Assembly: GCA_020440605.1 (NCBI GenBank)
Contig: JAGRNT010000001.1
Coordinates: 186,001-250,000, forward strand
Direction of reading: 5' to 3'
DNA: 64,000 nt
Source: a bacterium
GTDB taxonomy: Bacteria > 4484-113 > JAFGCY01
Notes under the pieces: model-generated
Seen by the model: only the letters and a program-made list of their open reading frames with translations
What the model was told of the DNA's origin: nothing
The model's database searches: none
Shown: positions 25,804-35,200 of the stretch, piece after piece
How the letters are laid out: each line of letters opens with the position of its first letter
Numbering within the stretch: position 1 is the first letter of the stretch
Translations under genes and position numbers: made by a program

Positions 25804-25826
25804 GAGGTCAGGCGTAAGCCTGACAA
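25803..25826 (+). repeat. GNRA-loop 3' hairpin with GTCAGGC stem
   Basis: GTCAGGC, loop GTAA, GCCTGAC, with GGAG before and AA after. The first G is the last base of the TAG stop codon. The sequence is identical to the hairpin on the minus strand at 14851-14874. Confidence 0.8.
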
Positions 25827-25960
25827 AGAGACCCCGAGCAATCCGGGCAAGGGAGGCGGAGCCGCGTTGCGAGGACGCAGTCCGAGCTGCGCTGGCTCCT
25901 CCCCTGTTGCGGACGCGGAGAGCTGGCCAAGCTGCGCTTCGCTGCTCCTCTGATTTCTGC

Positions 25961-25966
25961 TATCGT
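25961..25966 (+). promoter_or_regulatory. -10-like TATCGT for leaderless start at 25973
   Basis: TATCGT ends six bases before the ATG at 25973. No ribosome binding site is present. The same hexamer precedes the gene at 6310. Confidence 0.45.
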
Positions 25967-25972
25967 ACTTGC

Positions 25973-26272
25973 ATGGACAGACTCAAGTGCCCGTATTGTG
26001 GCAATGTCATCGGTGAGGGACCGGGCTGTGAGCACTGCAATAACGTGATGGGCAGGCGGGACATCCAGCAGCTGGAGATTGCCAACTCCAGGCTGGAGAA
26101 AATGGAACGCCACCTGGCATCGATCAGCGGCAGCCTGCGAAATCTGCTGGCAATCGCGATCATCGTCGTGGTGATGTACGTTCTCGGCATGCTTGCATCC
26201 CTTATCTTCGGGATTGCCAGCTTCAGTTCCATGACTCGCCAGATGCAGCAGAACATCAATGTGATTCCGTAA
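25973..26272 (+). CDS. Small zinc-ribbon membrane protein
   Basis: A 99-residue protein. The N-terminus has CPYCG and CEHC (Cys6, Cys9, Cys19, Cys22), a four-Cys zinc ribbon. A helical linker (about 30-55) leads to one or two membrane helices, 'LLAIAIIVVVMYVLGML' and 'LIFGIASF'. The layout (cytosolic ribbon, coiled linker, membrane anchor) is common in small unnamed bacterial proteins. The start is taken at the leaderless position. Upstream in-frame codons translate a GC-rich repeat. Function is unknown. Confidence 0.7.
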   Translation: MDRLKCPYCGNVIGEGPGCEHCNNVMGRRDIQQLEIANSRLEKMERHLASISGSLRNLLAIAIIVVVMYVLGMLASLIFGIASFSSMTRQMQQNINVIP

Positions 26273-26351
26273 GGGCTGCAGCGCCTGATTGAACAATGCC
26301 GGTATCAGCACTTGTGCTGTCTTCGCGGGAAGGATTCAGCATCCCCAGGGG

Positions 26352-26639
26352 TCATCCCATATTCCGGATGCGGGCCAGCAGCAGCGGGAAATAGATGATG
26401 GACAGGATGAACAGCGTGATGGTGAAGATGCGCTGCACGCGGTAATCGAATTCAAGCCACTCCATGTTGAGGGCCAGAAATCCCAGCAGAAGGAGCGGAA
26501 CACAGGGCCAGCGCAGATACCATTCCGCTGTCAGCAGCATCCTGGTAACCCGATTGTCATTATGCTGTTCCTGAATGGCAGTCCAGTCGTGGTTCTGCTC
26601 ATCCTCTTCATCAGCCGGATCATTGAATTTCCCGTACAT
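26352..26639 (-). CDS. Small two-helix membrane protein
   Basis: A 95-residue protein with an acidic N-terminus ('DPADEEDEQNHDW') and two hydrophobic segments, 'WPCVPLLLLGFLALNM' and 'IFTITLFILSIIYFPLLLA'. A TATGAT lies eight bases upstream of the ATG, so the message may be leaderless. It converges with the zinc-ribbon gene. No family is recognised. Confidence 0.6.
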   Translation of the reverse strand: MYGKFNDPADEEDEQNHDWTAIQEQHNDNRVTRMLLTAEWYLRWPCVPLLLLGFLALNMEWLEFDYRVQRIFTITLFILSIIYFPLLLARIRNMG

Positions 26640-26706
26640 CGTTCAGGATCATAACTCATCCCCGGAGCCTGTCATGGTCAGCAGACCATCATCGCCCATC
26701 CTGCCC

Positions 26707-26712
26707 TAGAAT
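26707..26712 (+). promoter_or_regulatory. -10 hexamer TAGAAT for leaderless start at 26719
   Basis: TAGAAT ends six bases before the ATG. The intervening bases (AGACCC) contain no ribosome binding site. Confidence 0.6.
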
Positions 26713-26718
26713 AGACCC

Positions 26719-27780
26719 ATGAGCAACATTCCCGCACTTGACAACTACCGCCTGCTGGGCAACAGCGGCCTGGCCGTCTCCCCGCTCTGTCTCGGCACCA
26801 TGACCTTCGGCACCGAATGGGGATTCGGCTGCGACCGCGACACCAGCCGCAGCCTGTTCGAGAGCTACGTGGAGGCCGGTGGCAACTTCATCGACACCGC
26901 GATCAACTACAACAAGGGCACGAGCGAGGAATATGTCGGCGAATTCGTGAAGGGCCGGCGCGAGCGGCTGGTGATCGCCACCAAGTTCAGCTTCGGCACG
27001 CGTGAGGGCGACCCCAACAGCGGCGGCAACCACAGGAAGAACATCATCCAGAGCGTGGACGAGAGCCTGAAACGGCTCGGGCTGGAATACATCGACCTCT
27101 ACTGGCAGCATGTCTGGGAGTACCGCACTCCGATCGAGGAACTGATGCGCGCGATTGACGACCTCGTCCGCGCCGGCAAGATCCTCTACTTCGGCTTCAG
27201 CGACACCCCGGCCTGGGTGGTCTCGCGCGCCAATGCGATCGCCGAACTGCGCGGCTGGACGCCGGCCGTCGCCGTGCAGATGGAGCACAGCCTGATCGAG
27301 CGCACCTACGAGGCCGAGATGCTGAGCATGACGCGGCACCTGAACCTCGCCGTCACGCCCTGGAGCCCACTGGGGGCCGGAGTGCTGACCGGCAAGTACC
27401 TTGGCAACGCGGAGGGCGAAGGCGAGGGCACGCGCAGCGGGGCGGTGAACCGCAGCGGCAAGCTCAGTGAGCGCAACACCGCCATCGCCCAGGCCGTGGT
27501 GGACATGGCGCAGGAGATCGGAAAGTCGCCGGCGCAGGTGGCGCTCAACTGGCTGCTCTGCCAGCCGGGTGTGACCTCACCGATCATCGGTGCCCGCACC
27601 CCTGAGCAGCTCACTGACAACCTCGGAGCCTGCGGCTGGCGCCTGGACGATGAGCAGCTGGCCAGGCTCAATGAGGTCAGCGCGGTGGAGCGGCCCTTCC
27701 CGCACAGCTTCATCCACAACCCGCGCGTGCAGGCCGCGATCAGCGCCCAGACGAACGTGGAGAGCCGGCTGCCTGAATAG
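26719..27780 (+). CDS. Aldo/keto reductase
   Basis: A 353-residue NADPH-dependent carbonyl reductase of the AKR superfamily with a TIM-barrel fold. 'LGTMTFGTEWGFG' (about 23-35) and 'NFIDTAINYNKGTSEEYVGEF' (as a region, about 55-75) hold the catalytic Asp and Tyr-region residues. 'YIDLYWQHVWEYRTP' carries the His position. 'SPAQVALNWLLCQPGVTSPIIGARTPEQL' (about 274-302, a region) is the cofactor-binding end. The closest type by pattern is the group with 'YWQHxWD' that includes many general aldehyde reductases. The substrate cannot be fixed. The gene is probably leaderless and is followed at once by a large inverted repeat. Confidence 0.9.
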   Translation: MSNIPALDNYRLLGNSGLAVSPLCLGTMTFGTEWGFGCDRDTSRSLFESYVEAGGNFIDTAINYNKGTSEEYVGEFVKGRRERLVIATKFSFGTREGDPNSGGNHRKNIIQSVDESLKRLGLEYIDLYWQHVWEYRTPIEELMRAIDDLVRAGKILYFGFSDTPAWVVSRANAIAELRGWTPAVAVQMEHSLIERTYEAEMLSMTRHLNLAVTPWSPLGAGVLTGKYLGNAEGEGEGTRSGAVNRSGKLSERNTAIAQAVVDMAQEIGKSPAQVALNWLLCQPGVTSPIIGARTPEQLTDNLGACGWRLDDEQLARLNEVSAVERPFPHSFIHNPRVQAAISAQTNVESRLPE

Positions 27781-27934
27781 TGGTCAGTGGGCAGTTGGCA
27801 GTAGGCAGTGGTCAGGAGCTGTTGGCAGAATGAGAAACAGAATCAGCAGAATTCTGCTGCCGGATCCCCGGGCCTGTTCCTGCTTCTCATTCTGATTCTG
27901 CAAACTCAAACTGACCACTGACCACTGACCACTG
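27781..27934. repeat. Large inverted word array between convergent genes
   Basis: The left side has 'GTGGTCAGTGGGCAGTTGGC' and further AGGCAGTGGTCAG words, then 'CAGAATGAGAAACAGAATCA' and a palindromic 'GCAGAATTCTGC' (about 27846-27857). The right side has 'TTCTCATTCTGATTCTG' (27885-27901) and three ACTGACC words (27911-27930). The two sides pair, giving a long imperfect stem bounded exactly by the stop codons of both flanking genes. It could end transcription from both sides. Confidence 0.75.
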
Positions 27935-29851
27935 TTACTTCACCAGCTGCGCGACCGACAGCACATCCTCGCTGTCGATCCAGGCCAGCACCGGCAGTCC
28001 GTTGACGATGCAGTGCGCAATGCCGCGGCGGCCCGGCTGGTCGATGTTCCACTGCTCGCTGTCAGTCCAGTCCACGGGGAAGCTGCCAGTCACCGACTCA
28101 CTGCGCAGCAGGTGCAGCTTGGCAGTGGCCTGGTCATAGTGCGCGATCGCCGGCCGGCCGTTGAAGCTCAGCATGTTGGCAGCCAGCGCGGGCAGGCCCG
28201 TGTCCACGAGCGTGGTGATCTGCCAGTCCAGCGGGTCGCTGCCGAGCGCCGTCGAACTGCGGGCGTACTGCAGCTTGCCGGGTGTGCTGCGCAGCCAGAT
28301 GCTGAAGACCGGCACACCACCGAGCATGCTGAGCCCGAACTTCGTCATGTCCGCATCGGCATCGCCGACCAGCCAGAGGCTGTGCCAGTCCGCGGCATCA
28401 TCGCCGGCCGCGGTGTCGCTGTAGGCATACAGCACACCGTCACCCTGGCGGTTGTAGGCGATGCGCGGCCGGTCGCCACCAACCACGAGGCTCGGGTTCC
28501 AGCACTCGCCGTTGTCAACGGTCACGTGCTGCCAGTCGGTATGCGTGAGCGGGTTCGCGCTCGTGGCGTGGTAGTACAGCAGCGGTCCGTCGAAGCCCTT
28601 GCAGGCGAAGGCCGGACGGCCGTCCACGAGTGCCAGGCTGCACATCCCGCCGTCGCGGAAGCCGACCGGCTGCGTATTGTGCTCAGTCCAGTCCGCCGGT
28701 CCGGCGGGGGCAGCGCTGCTTGCCGCTGCATACATCAGTATCCAGCTGTCGGTGAGCTGGAAGCAGATCGCGGGCTTGCCATCGATCAGGATCAGGCTGT
28801 TGTAGTCGGACTGCGTATCGAAGCTCGGTGAGTCCGTGTTGCTGACCTTGCTGAAGGCCCAGGCCGTGGGCTCCAGCGCCTGACCCAGCGGGACCTGGCC
28901 CAGATAGCGTCCCGGGCCGTCCGTGATCGCCAGCTGCAGCGTGCCACTGTTCTCCAGCAGGCAGAGGCCGCCCAGCTTGTTGCCACTGTCACGGATCACC
29001 GCCGTCTCCCAGCGCAGACCCTGCAGCACGTCCGTGGTCTCGCCGATCGCCCCGCCGTCGTCAGTCACGCGCAGGCCGATCGGGAAGTCCCCGGTCTGGG
29101 GCACGTCGCGCACCTGCAGGGCGAAGCCGAAGGCGGCCTCCTCCTCACCGGGTTCGCTGAAGATCCCGTCACCGTCGAAGTCCCATTCATACTTGACGAT
29201 GCTGCCGTCAGGGTCAGTGCTGGCCGCCGCGCTGACCTCGGTCTGGAAGGGCGCGACATCGCTGCGGGAGGTGATTGTCAGGTTGGGCACCGGCGGCTGG
29301 TTGAGCGTGCCGTCATCGCCCTTCACGCTCAGGCGGCCGACCACGGCGCTGTTGCCATCGAGCGTCAGCACTGCGCAGGCCAGGTTGCCGGCGGCGGAGA
29401 CATGCTTCTGGGTGTCCAGCGGGAGCTTGCCGAATCCACTGAGGGGCGCGCTGAATTCCCAGCGCCCGCTTGTGAAGTCGCCGAGTGCGACCAGGGCCTC
29501 GTTGCCCGCGGGAATGCTCCCCGCGATTTCCAGCTCCTGCAGGGCATCTGTGCCGACGGGAATCTGCCAGATCGCCCAGGAGAGCGGCGCCAGCCCCGCA
29601 TCAAGCTTCAGGCTCTCCGGGGCTTCCACGGAGGTGCTGAGGGCTTCGCGGCTGTGGAATTCCAGGCCCTTGCGCACATGCGCCACCACGGTATCCGCGC
29701 TGCGATCCAGCGGCAGGCCGGGGAAACCTTCCAGGCGCGGATCAGCCTGCAAGGCAGCAATCGACTGCGGAGTGGAACCGCCTCCACAGGAGGCCAGCAC
29801 AAGTCCCAGCAGCAGCCCGCAGGCCGCGCGTGCGATCATCAATCTGGACAT
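27935..29851 (-). CDS. Lipoprotein with 'GRW' module, PKD domain and propeller-like repeats
   Basis: A 638-residue lipoprotein. The start at 29851 follows GGAAGGA. Lipobox LASC places the lipid on Cys22. Residues 90-180 form the shared module ('WAIWQIP', 'ALVALGDFTSGRWEFSAPLSG' as a region). About 190-270 is a PKD domain with 'AASTDPDGSIVKYEWDFDGDG'-type sequence. About 280-638 has 'xGKPAICFQL', 'DGRPAFACKG', 'NGRPAIAHYDQATAKLHLL' repeats, ending 'GLPVLAWIDSEDVLSVAQLV'. It is a close architectural relative of the 9738 protein with one PKD unit instead of three. Its stop codon abuts the inverted array. Confidence 0.83.
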   Translation of the reverse strand: MSRLMIARAACGLLLGLVLASCGGGSTPQSIAALQADPRLEGFPGLPLDRSADTVVAHVRKGLEFHSREALSTSVEAPESLKLDAGLAPLSWAIWQIPVGTDALQELEIAGSIPAGNEALVALGDFTSGRWEFSAPLSGFGKLPLDTQKHVSAAGNLACAVLTLDGNSAVVGRLSVKGDDGTLNQPPVPNLTITSRSDVAPFQTEVSAAASTDPDGSIVKYEWDFDGDGIFSEPGEEEAAFGFALQVRDVPQTGDFPIGLRVTDDGGAIGETTDVLQGLRWETAVIRDSGNKLGGLCLLENSGTLQLAITDGPGRYLGQVPLGQALEPTAWAFSKVSNTDSPSFDTQSDYNSLILIDGKPAICFQLTDSWILMYAAASSAAPAGPADWTEHNTQPVGFRDGGMCSLALVDGRPAFACKGFDGPLLYYHATSANPLTHTDWQHVTVDNGECWNPSLVVGGDRPRIAYNRQGDGVLYAYSDTAAGDDAADWHSLWLVGDADADMTKFGLSMLGGVPVFSIWLRSTPGKLQYARSSTALGSDPLDWQITTLVDTGLPALAANMLSFNGRPAIAHYDQATAKLHLLRSESVTGSFPVDWTDSEQWNIDQPGRRGIAHCIVNGLPVLAWIDSEDVLSVAQLVK

Positions 29852-30074
29852 TTCATCCTTCCGTTAGATGTTTTGACGCTGAAATCTACACCAGCCCGCC
29901 GATTCTGTCCAGCCGCAGGAATCAGTTCCAGGTTCGTTGATGCCTGGTTCCAGGTTCCTGACTTCCGGGATGCTGGCGGAGAACCAGCATTTGCCTTCCT
30001 GTCATCAGCGCGGCCGTGCAGGCAGGGACAGCTTGCGATCAGGCACCCTGAACTGACCGACTCACTACTTCCCC

Positions 30075-30080
30075 TAGAAT
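30075..30080 (+). promoter_or_regulatory. -10 hexamer TAGAAT for leaderless start at 30087
   Basis: TAGAAT ends six bases before the ATG. A CTGACC -35-like hexamer lies about 16 bases upstream of it. Confidence 0.6.
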
Positions 30081-30086
30081 ACTTCC

Positions 30087-31382
30087 ATGCCCCGCGGGCC
30101 ACAGCTTGTCCTGCTCCTGACGGATGCACTGGCGATCCTCGCCGGATTCTGGCTCGCGCACTTCCTGCGTTTCGACAGCGGCTGGATCGCGGCTCCGCTC
30201 GGCAGCATCCCGCTGGCGGACTGGATGCTGCTTGCGCTCTTTTCACTGCCCATCTGGATCTTCATCTTCTCCTTGCACGGGCTGTACTATGCCCGGCTCA
30301 AGCAGGAGCACTCCGCCGAGCTGGCCTCACTGACCCACAGCGTGGCCGAGGGCCTGGTGGCCTCGGTGATCCTGACCTTCACGATGCGCGAGCTGCCGGA
30401 CAGCCGCCTGGCCCTGCTGCTGGCCGTGCTCTGCAGCTGGCTGCTGCTCGCCACACTGCGCAGTCTGCGCCGCCGCCTGCCCGGCAACCGGGCCCGGGCG
30501 ATTGTGATCGGGCGCAGTGAACTGGCCGACTACCTTGTGCGCCAGCTCGAGGGCGGGCGCGGACGCTTCAGTCTCGCAGGGCACTTTGACGACCCGGCAG
30601 CGGTTCCTGAGAACGGCTTCGACTGGATCTTCTGCGACAGCACGCTCTCCGACGGACTCTGGCAGCGGCTCGGCAACAGCCCGCCGCGGGCCGGGATCAG
30701 CCTGCTGCCCCGCGCCTCCACGCAGGGCGCGCTCTCCGTTGCCAACCTCGAGGGCGTGGCCGTGCTCAACGTCAAGAACAGTGCCGACCTCGAGCAGATG
30801 CGCCGCATCAAGCGCGTGGTGGACGTGCTGTTCGGCACGCTGCTGCTGGTGCTGACCCTGCCGCTGTGGCTGATCTGCATCCTCGGGATCCTGACCACGA
30901 TGCCCGGCCCGGTGTTCTTCTCGCACGAGCGGATGGGCCTGTTCGGCCGCCGCTTCCGCGCGGTGAAGTTCCGCTCGATGATTGCCAACGCGGCGCAGGT
31001 GAAGGTGGACCTCGCCGGCTTTGACGACAAGTACAAGCTGAAGCACGACCCGCGCATCACGAAGTGGGGTGCGGTGATGCGCAAGACCAGCCTCGATGAA
31101 CTGCCGCAGCTGATCAACATCATCCGCGGGGACTGCTCACTAGTCGGCCCGCGGGCCATCGTCGACAAGGAACAGGAGAAGTACGGCCCCTGGGCCACGC
31201 TGCTGCTCACCGTACCGCCGGGCCTGACCGGGCTGTGGCAGGTCAGCGGGCGCAGTGATACGAGCTACCAGCAGCGCATCGACTTCGACCTGCACTACAT
31301 CAACAACTGGAGCCTCGGGCTCGACCTGCTGATCATCCTGCGCACGATCCCCGCCGTGTTGTCAAGGAAGGGCGCGTACTGA
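30087..31382 (+). CDS. Polyprenyl-phosphate sugar-phosphate transferase (exopolysaccharide initiation)
   Basis: A 431-residue polyisoprenyl-phosphate hexose-1-phosphate transferase of the WbaP/WcaJ type, which loads the first sugar onto undecaprenyl phosphate at the inner membrane. About 1-110 holds four membrane helices. About 115-225 is a nucleotide-fold region lacking clear catalysis. The C-terminal catalytic domain (about 228-431) begins with 'KRVVDVLFGTLLLVLTLPLW' and holds 'PGPVFFSHERMGLFGRRF', 'KFRSMI', 'KTSLDELPQLINIIRGD', 'VGPRA' and 'PGLTGLWQVSGRS'. It starts surface polysaccharide assembly. No other glycan genes are adjacent, although the PKD lipoproteins and TamB nearby also belong to the envelope. 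Confidence 0.92.
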   Translation: MPRGPQLVLLLTDALAILAGFWLAHFLRFDSGWIAAPLGSIPLADWMLLALFSLPIWIFIFSLHGLYYARLKQEHSAELASLTHSVAEGLVASVILTFTMRELPDSRLALLLAVLCSWLLLATLRSLRRRLPGNRARAIVIGRSELADYLVRQLEGGRGRFSLAGHFDDPAAVPENGFDWIFCDSTLSDGLWQRLGNSPPRAGISLLPRASTQGALSVANLEGVAVLNVKNSADLEQMRRIKRVVDVLFGTLLLVLTLPLWLICILGILTTMPGPVFFSHERMGLFGRRFRAVKFRSMIANAAQVKVDLAGFDDKYKLKHDPRITKWGAVMRKTSLDELPQLINIIRGDCSLVGPRAIVDKEQEKYGPWATLLLTVPPGLTGLWQVSGRSDTSYQQRIDFDLHYINNWSLGLDLLIILRTIPAVLSRKGAY

Positions 31383-31679
31383 GGATCTGGGACATAGGTT
31401 GTAGGGTGTAGCGGAGCCAAGATGCAAGCTGGACGGGAGCTGCGACATGGAACGGATGGAGCTGCGCAGCTTGCCTGCGCACAATGTGACCTTTGAATAA
31501 TCTGAGTAGTCGGAAAGGTATTGATAGTTGAAGTAGTGGAGTAGTCTTCCCGCGGCGGCTGACTACAGACGGGCCAGCAAGCTGAATGCGCGCGCTCCCC
31601 AGAATTGTGCGACAGCAAGTGTCGCACCTCCGACTCCTTCTGCCCACTGCCTACTGCCCACTGCCCACTGACTATTGCC
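31383..31679. repeat. Convergent junction holding a MITE-like element and word arrays
   Basis: A GGTTGTAGGGTGTAGCGG word (31396-31413) follows the transferase stop. The element 31458-31631 has ends that are both hairpins of the GGAG...ACAAT type in opposite orientation: left CTGCGCAG-like arms, right GTGCGACA/TGTCGCAC arms. Its centre has repeated GAGTAGTC/AGTAGTGG words. After it come GCCCACTGCCTACTG words (31640-31679) running into the stop codon of the next gene. No reading frame is convincing. Confidence 0.7.
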
Positions 31680-32213
31680 CTACTTCACCAGCAGCAGCAG
31701 TTCATAGCGCCCGTCGAACTCGCTGAGCACCACCGAGGTCAGGCCATCCTCGGAGTTCCAGACCGCCAGCACGTTCACGGAGTTGTAGCCGGAGGCTTCA
31801 CGGCCGCTGTACTCGAAGCGGCCCCGTTCCAGCAGGCGCTGGAAGTATTCCTGCATCTCCGCAGGCGTTGCCCTGTGGGCGAAGCTGATGCCCTGCTTGA
31901 CGACACCGTCATCCAGCCAGCGCAGGGTTTCGCCGTTGCCACTCTGCATGATCGCGAGGAAGTCCGGGCTGCTGGCCGGCTGCGCACCGCGCGGCGGCAC
32001 AAGCCCCGGATAGGGCCAGCCCACCGGCAGACCATAAGCCAGGTCCGGCCCGAGCCCGCCCAGCCGCCAGCCACCCTGGGCCAGGGCAAAGAGCACGAGC
32101 AGGCTGAAGGCCGCCGCCGCCATGATCGTCAGGCTGCGGCTGGAGAAGCGCGCGGGCGGAGGCAGGGGATGTTCATTCCCGCTGTGCGTGCGCTGCATCC
32201 GGTATCTGGTCAT
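31680..32213 (-). CDS. Single-span membrane protein coupled to the TamB-like gene
   Basis: A 177-residue protein with one helix ('LTIMAAAAFSLLVLFALA', about 28-45) and a periplasmic domain of about 125 residues with no recognised motif. The end reads 'DGRYELLLLVK'. Its ATG overlaps the stop of the TamB-like gene by one base (TGATG), so the two are translationally coupled. It may assist TamB-type transport, but the sequence alone does not prove this. Confidence 0.65.
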   Translation of the reverse strand: MTRYRMQRTHSGNEHPLPPPARFSSRSLTIMAAAAFSLLVLFALAQGGWRLGGLGPDLAYGLPVGWPYPGLVPPRGAQPASSPDFLAIMQSGNGETLRWLDDGVVKQGISFAHRATPAEMQEYFQRLLERGRFEYSGREASGYNSVNVLAVWNSEDGLTSVVLSEFDGRYELLLLVK

Positions 32214-35200
32214 CAGAAGGAGAAAGTGTACTGCAGCATGATCTCGCTGCCACTGCCCTGCAGGGCATCGTCCTTGACGTTGAGCTGCAGGTTGATGCCC
32301 TTGTAGCGGCTGCCGAGCTGCTCCTCGAAGAGCTTGTAGCGGAAGCTGACCTCCTCGCTCGTGCCCAGTGAATCGTAGAAGTCGCGGAAGTAGCCGACGC
32401 GCAGGCGGTCGTCCACGTCCTTCTCCAGTCCGACATGGAAGGGATTGTTCAGGTCGCCGCTGCCGGCGATGGTCACGCTGTCCAGGCCCAGGCCCTTCTC
32501 AAGCTGGCCGCTGAGGAAGTTGCCACCGAGCCCGAGGATCTCCTCGCGGGCCACGTCGCCCAGTTCGCCGTCCCCGGCCAGCAGCGTGCCCACGCCGCCC
32601 AGCAGGTAGACCTTGATGTCGTTGGGGGAGCGCGGCGGATCACTCGTGAGCCGCACCTTGCTCATGATGTCGCTCTCGGGGTCGAGCTGCACGTTGTCAA
32701 AGTCGAAGAACACCTTCAGGTCGTTGCTTGTGGGCCCGAGCGTGTTCTGCTGCTCATTGCGCAGCGCGCCCTTCAGCACGGTGCTGGCCCGCGCCGTGAG
32801 ATAGGGGAACAGCCCGGTGTTGGTGGTCATGCCCGTGAAGTGCAGGCGGTTCTGACGGGATTCATCGAGGCGCAGGGTGTTCGTGAATGCCCTGAGCGAA
32901 CCGCTGTCGATGATCACGTTGCCCTTGATGCTCAGCTGGTCCGAGGCCAAGAGCGCGTTCGGGATGCCGTTGATCACGAGCCCCGGGGCCTCGGTGTGGA
33001 TCGAGGAGTCCATCTCCAGCAGGGCCGAACCCGTCGTGAACTGCGAACCGGGCAGCACGAGCAGTGTCAGGTTGTCAAAGCGCAGCGGCACCTTCTCCGC
33101 GCTCGGCTCTCGCCGCGGACCGGGCTGGTAGCGGAAGGTGCTGCCTCCCGACCCGCCGTTGATCACCGGCGTGCCGCTCACCACGAAGATCTGCGTGCCG
33201 GCGTCGTCAGGATGTACGAGGTCGTGGCTGGTGCGGATCTGGATCGAGCCGCCGAGCGTGCCCTCGAAGGCCCGAACCTGCTCGCCCTTGGCATTCGGCG
33301 TGCGCAGGCTGATGCGCGAGTGGTTGGCACCCTCGCTGAACACAACGGAGACGGAGGCATCGGCGATGCGCGGCGGGTTGAAGGCGAGGCGCGCCGAGCC
33401 CGTGACCCGCGTGGCGTAATAGCTGGCATCGCCGGGCACGAGGTCCATGCTGCGGATGCTGAATTCATTGTTCTTCAGGCTGAACTGCGCCCGCAGTTCG
33501 GAGAGTTCCAGCGGCAGGGAGGGCGGCATGCGCAGCAGGTTCACCGCCAGTTCGCCGTTCAGCACCGGGCTCAGTGAATTGCCACGCACGTCGAGGCTGC
33601 AGGTCAGGTTGCCACCGGGCAGCTGGTTCGCGGTCTCGTCAGGCAGGAAGCCGGCGATGTCGTCAATCTGGAAGCTGTCGGCGCTGATGCTCAGGTTGAG
33701 CGGGATGCGACGGCTGCCGGGCTTGAGCTCCCGCAGGTCGAGGCTGCCCTGCAGCTGCAGGCTGCTGCCGCCCTGTTCGATGCGCAGCGGGCTGAGCTTC
33801 GCCTGGTCACCCTTCAGCGTCAGTTTCGCCGTCACCTTGTCAATCCTGCGGCCGTCCACGCTCAGGCCCCGGCCGCGGTCGGCGATGGTCAGTTCCACGT
33901 CCGGGTAGTTGCCATCGGAGGGGCTGAGCCGGGCATCCAGGCTGACCCCGCCGTCCAGCGGCGGAACATTGTCCGGCAGCAGCGGATTGAACAGCGAGAG
34001 CTCCACCTCATCGGCATGCGCCGTGATCCGGCTGCGGTTGAGCTGCTTGCTGAACACGCCGCTGGCGGTCAGCTCCGTGCCGCTGGCCACCAGCCGCGCG
34101 CCGGTGATTTCCACTCCGTCGGGATGGCTGCGCAGGCTGGCTCTGAGTTCGCTGATGTCAACCTCACCGAAGCGGCCCTGGCTGAGCGTCAGGTCGCCGT
34201 CGGCACTGTAGTTCTCCGTGCCGCCGCTGAAGCGCAGTGCACCGTTGAGCCGGCCCGTCAGGCCGCGCAGCGGACCGTCGTCAGCCAGCGCGGTGAGGAT
34301 CCGCACGTCGAAGTTCGTGATGTCGGCATCCACGCTGAAGTGCAGCGGCTCGAAGTTCACGCCGCCCTCGGCGCTGGCCCGGCCACTGGAGCTGACGATC
34401 TCGAAGCTGTCGATCACCGCCTGCTCCTTCGAGAGTGTAGCCTTCAGGCGCGCGGAGTCGAAGCGCGTCCCCTCCACCTGGCCCGGGCCGCTGGCATAGC
34501 TCAGCGTGCCACTCGGTTTCTCCAGCGTGCCGCTCAGGCGCAGCTCCAGCGGGCCATGGGCCTCGACCTGCACGGCCTGGCTGGCACTGCGGTTGGGACT
34601 GCTGCCGTTGCCACCCGTGGGCACCGTCGCCAGTGCGCTGAGCAGGTTGAAGTCCTGGCAGGCGATCGTCAGGTCCGCCCCGCCCGTGCCGAGCACGCCG
34701 TCCACGCTGAAGGGCTGGCGGTCTAGCTTGAAGCTGCCGTTGCTCACGCTGATCGCATTCCCGTCCCTGAGCTTGAAGCCGATTGCCAGCTCCGTCAGGT
34801 CGTGGCGGTTGCGGCCGTTGACATAGCTGATGCGCGGGCTGGCCAGGCGTCCGCTGAGCGTCGGCGCGCCCGCCGTGCCGCTGAGCTGGCCGTCCAGCGA
34901 GAATTCTCCGCTGATGTGCTCGTCGTCAACAAAGCGGTCCAGATTGATCTGCGAGGCCGTCAGGCGGCCGTCGAAGGCCTGCTGCGAGAGATCCGCCTTG
35001 CCCTCGAAGAAGATCTGCGAGTCGAACCAGGTGAGCTTGGCCGTGGCCGGCTGCAGCCCGCCGGAGACGTAGGCCTCGGCGTTGACAAGCAGCGGCTCGT
35101 TCTCATGCTCACTCTTGATCTGCAGGCGCAGCTGCGGCCCGCTGGAGGGCCCGACGAGCTTGAAGCTGATCTCCGCCTGGCTGGGGCGCAGGTTCTCGGT

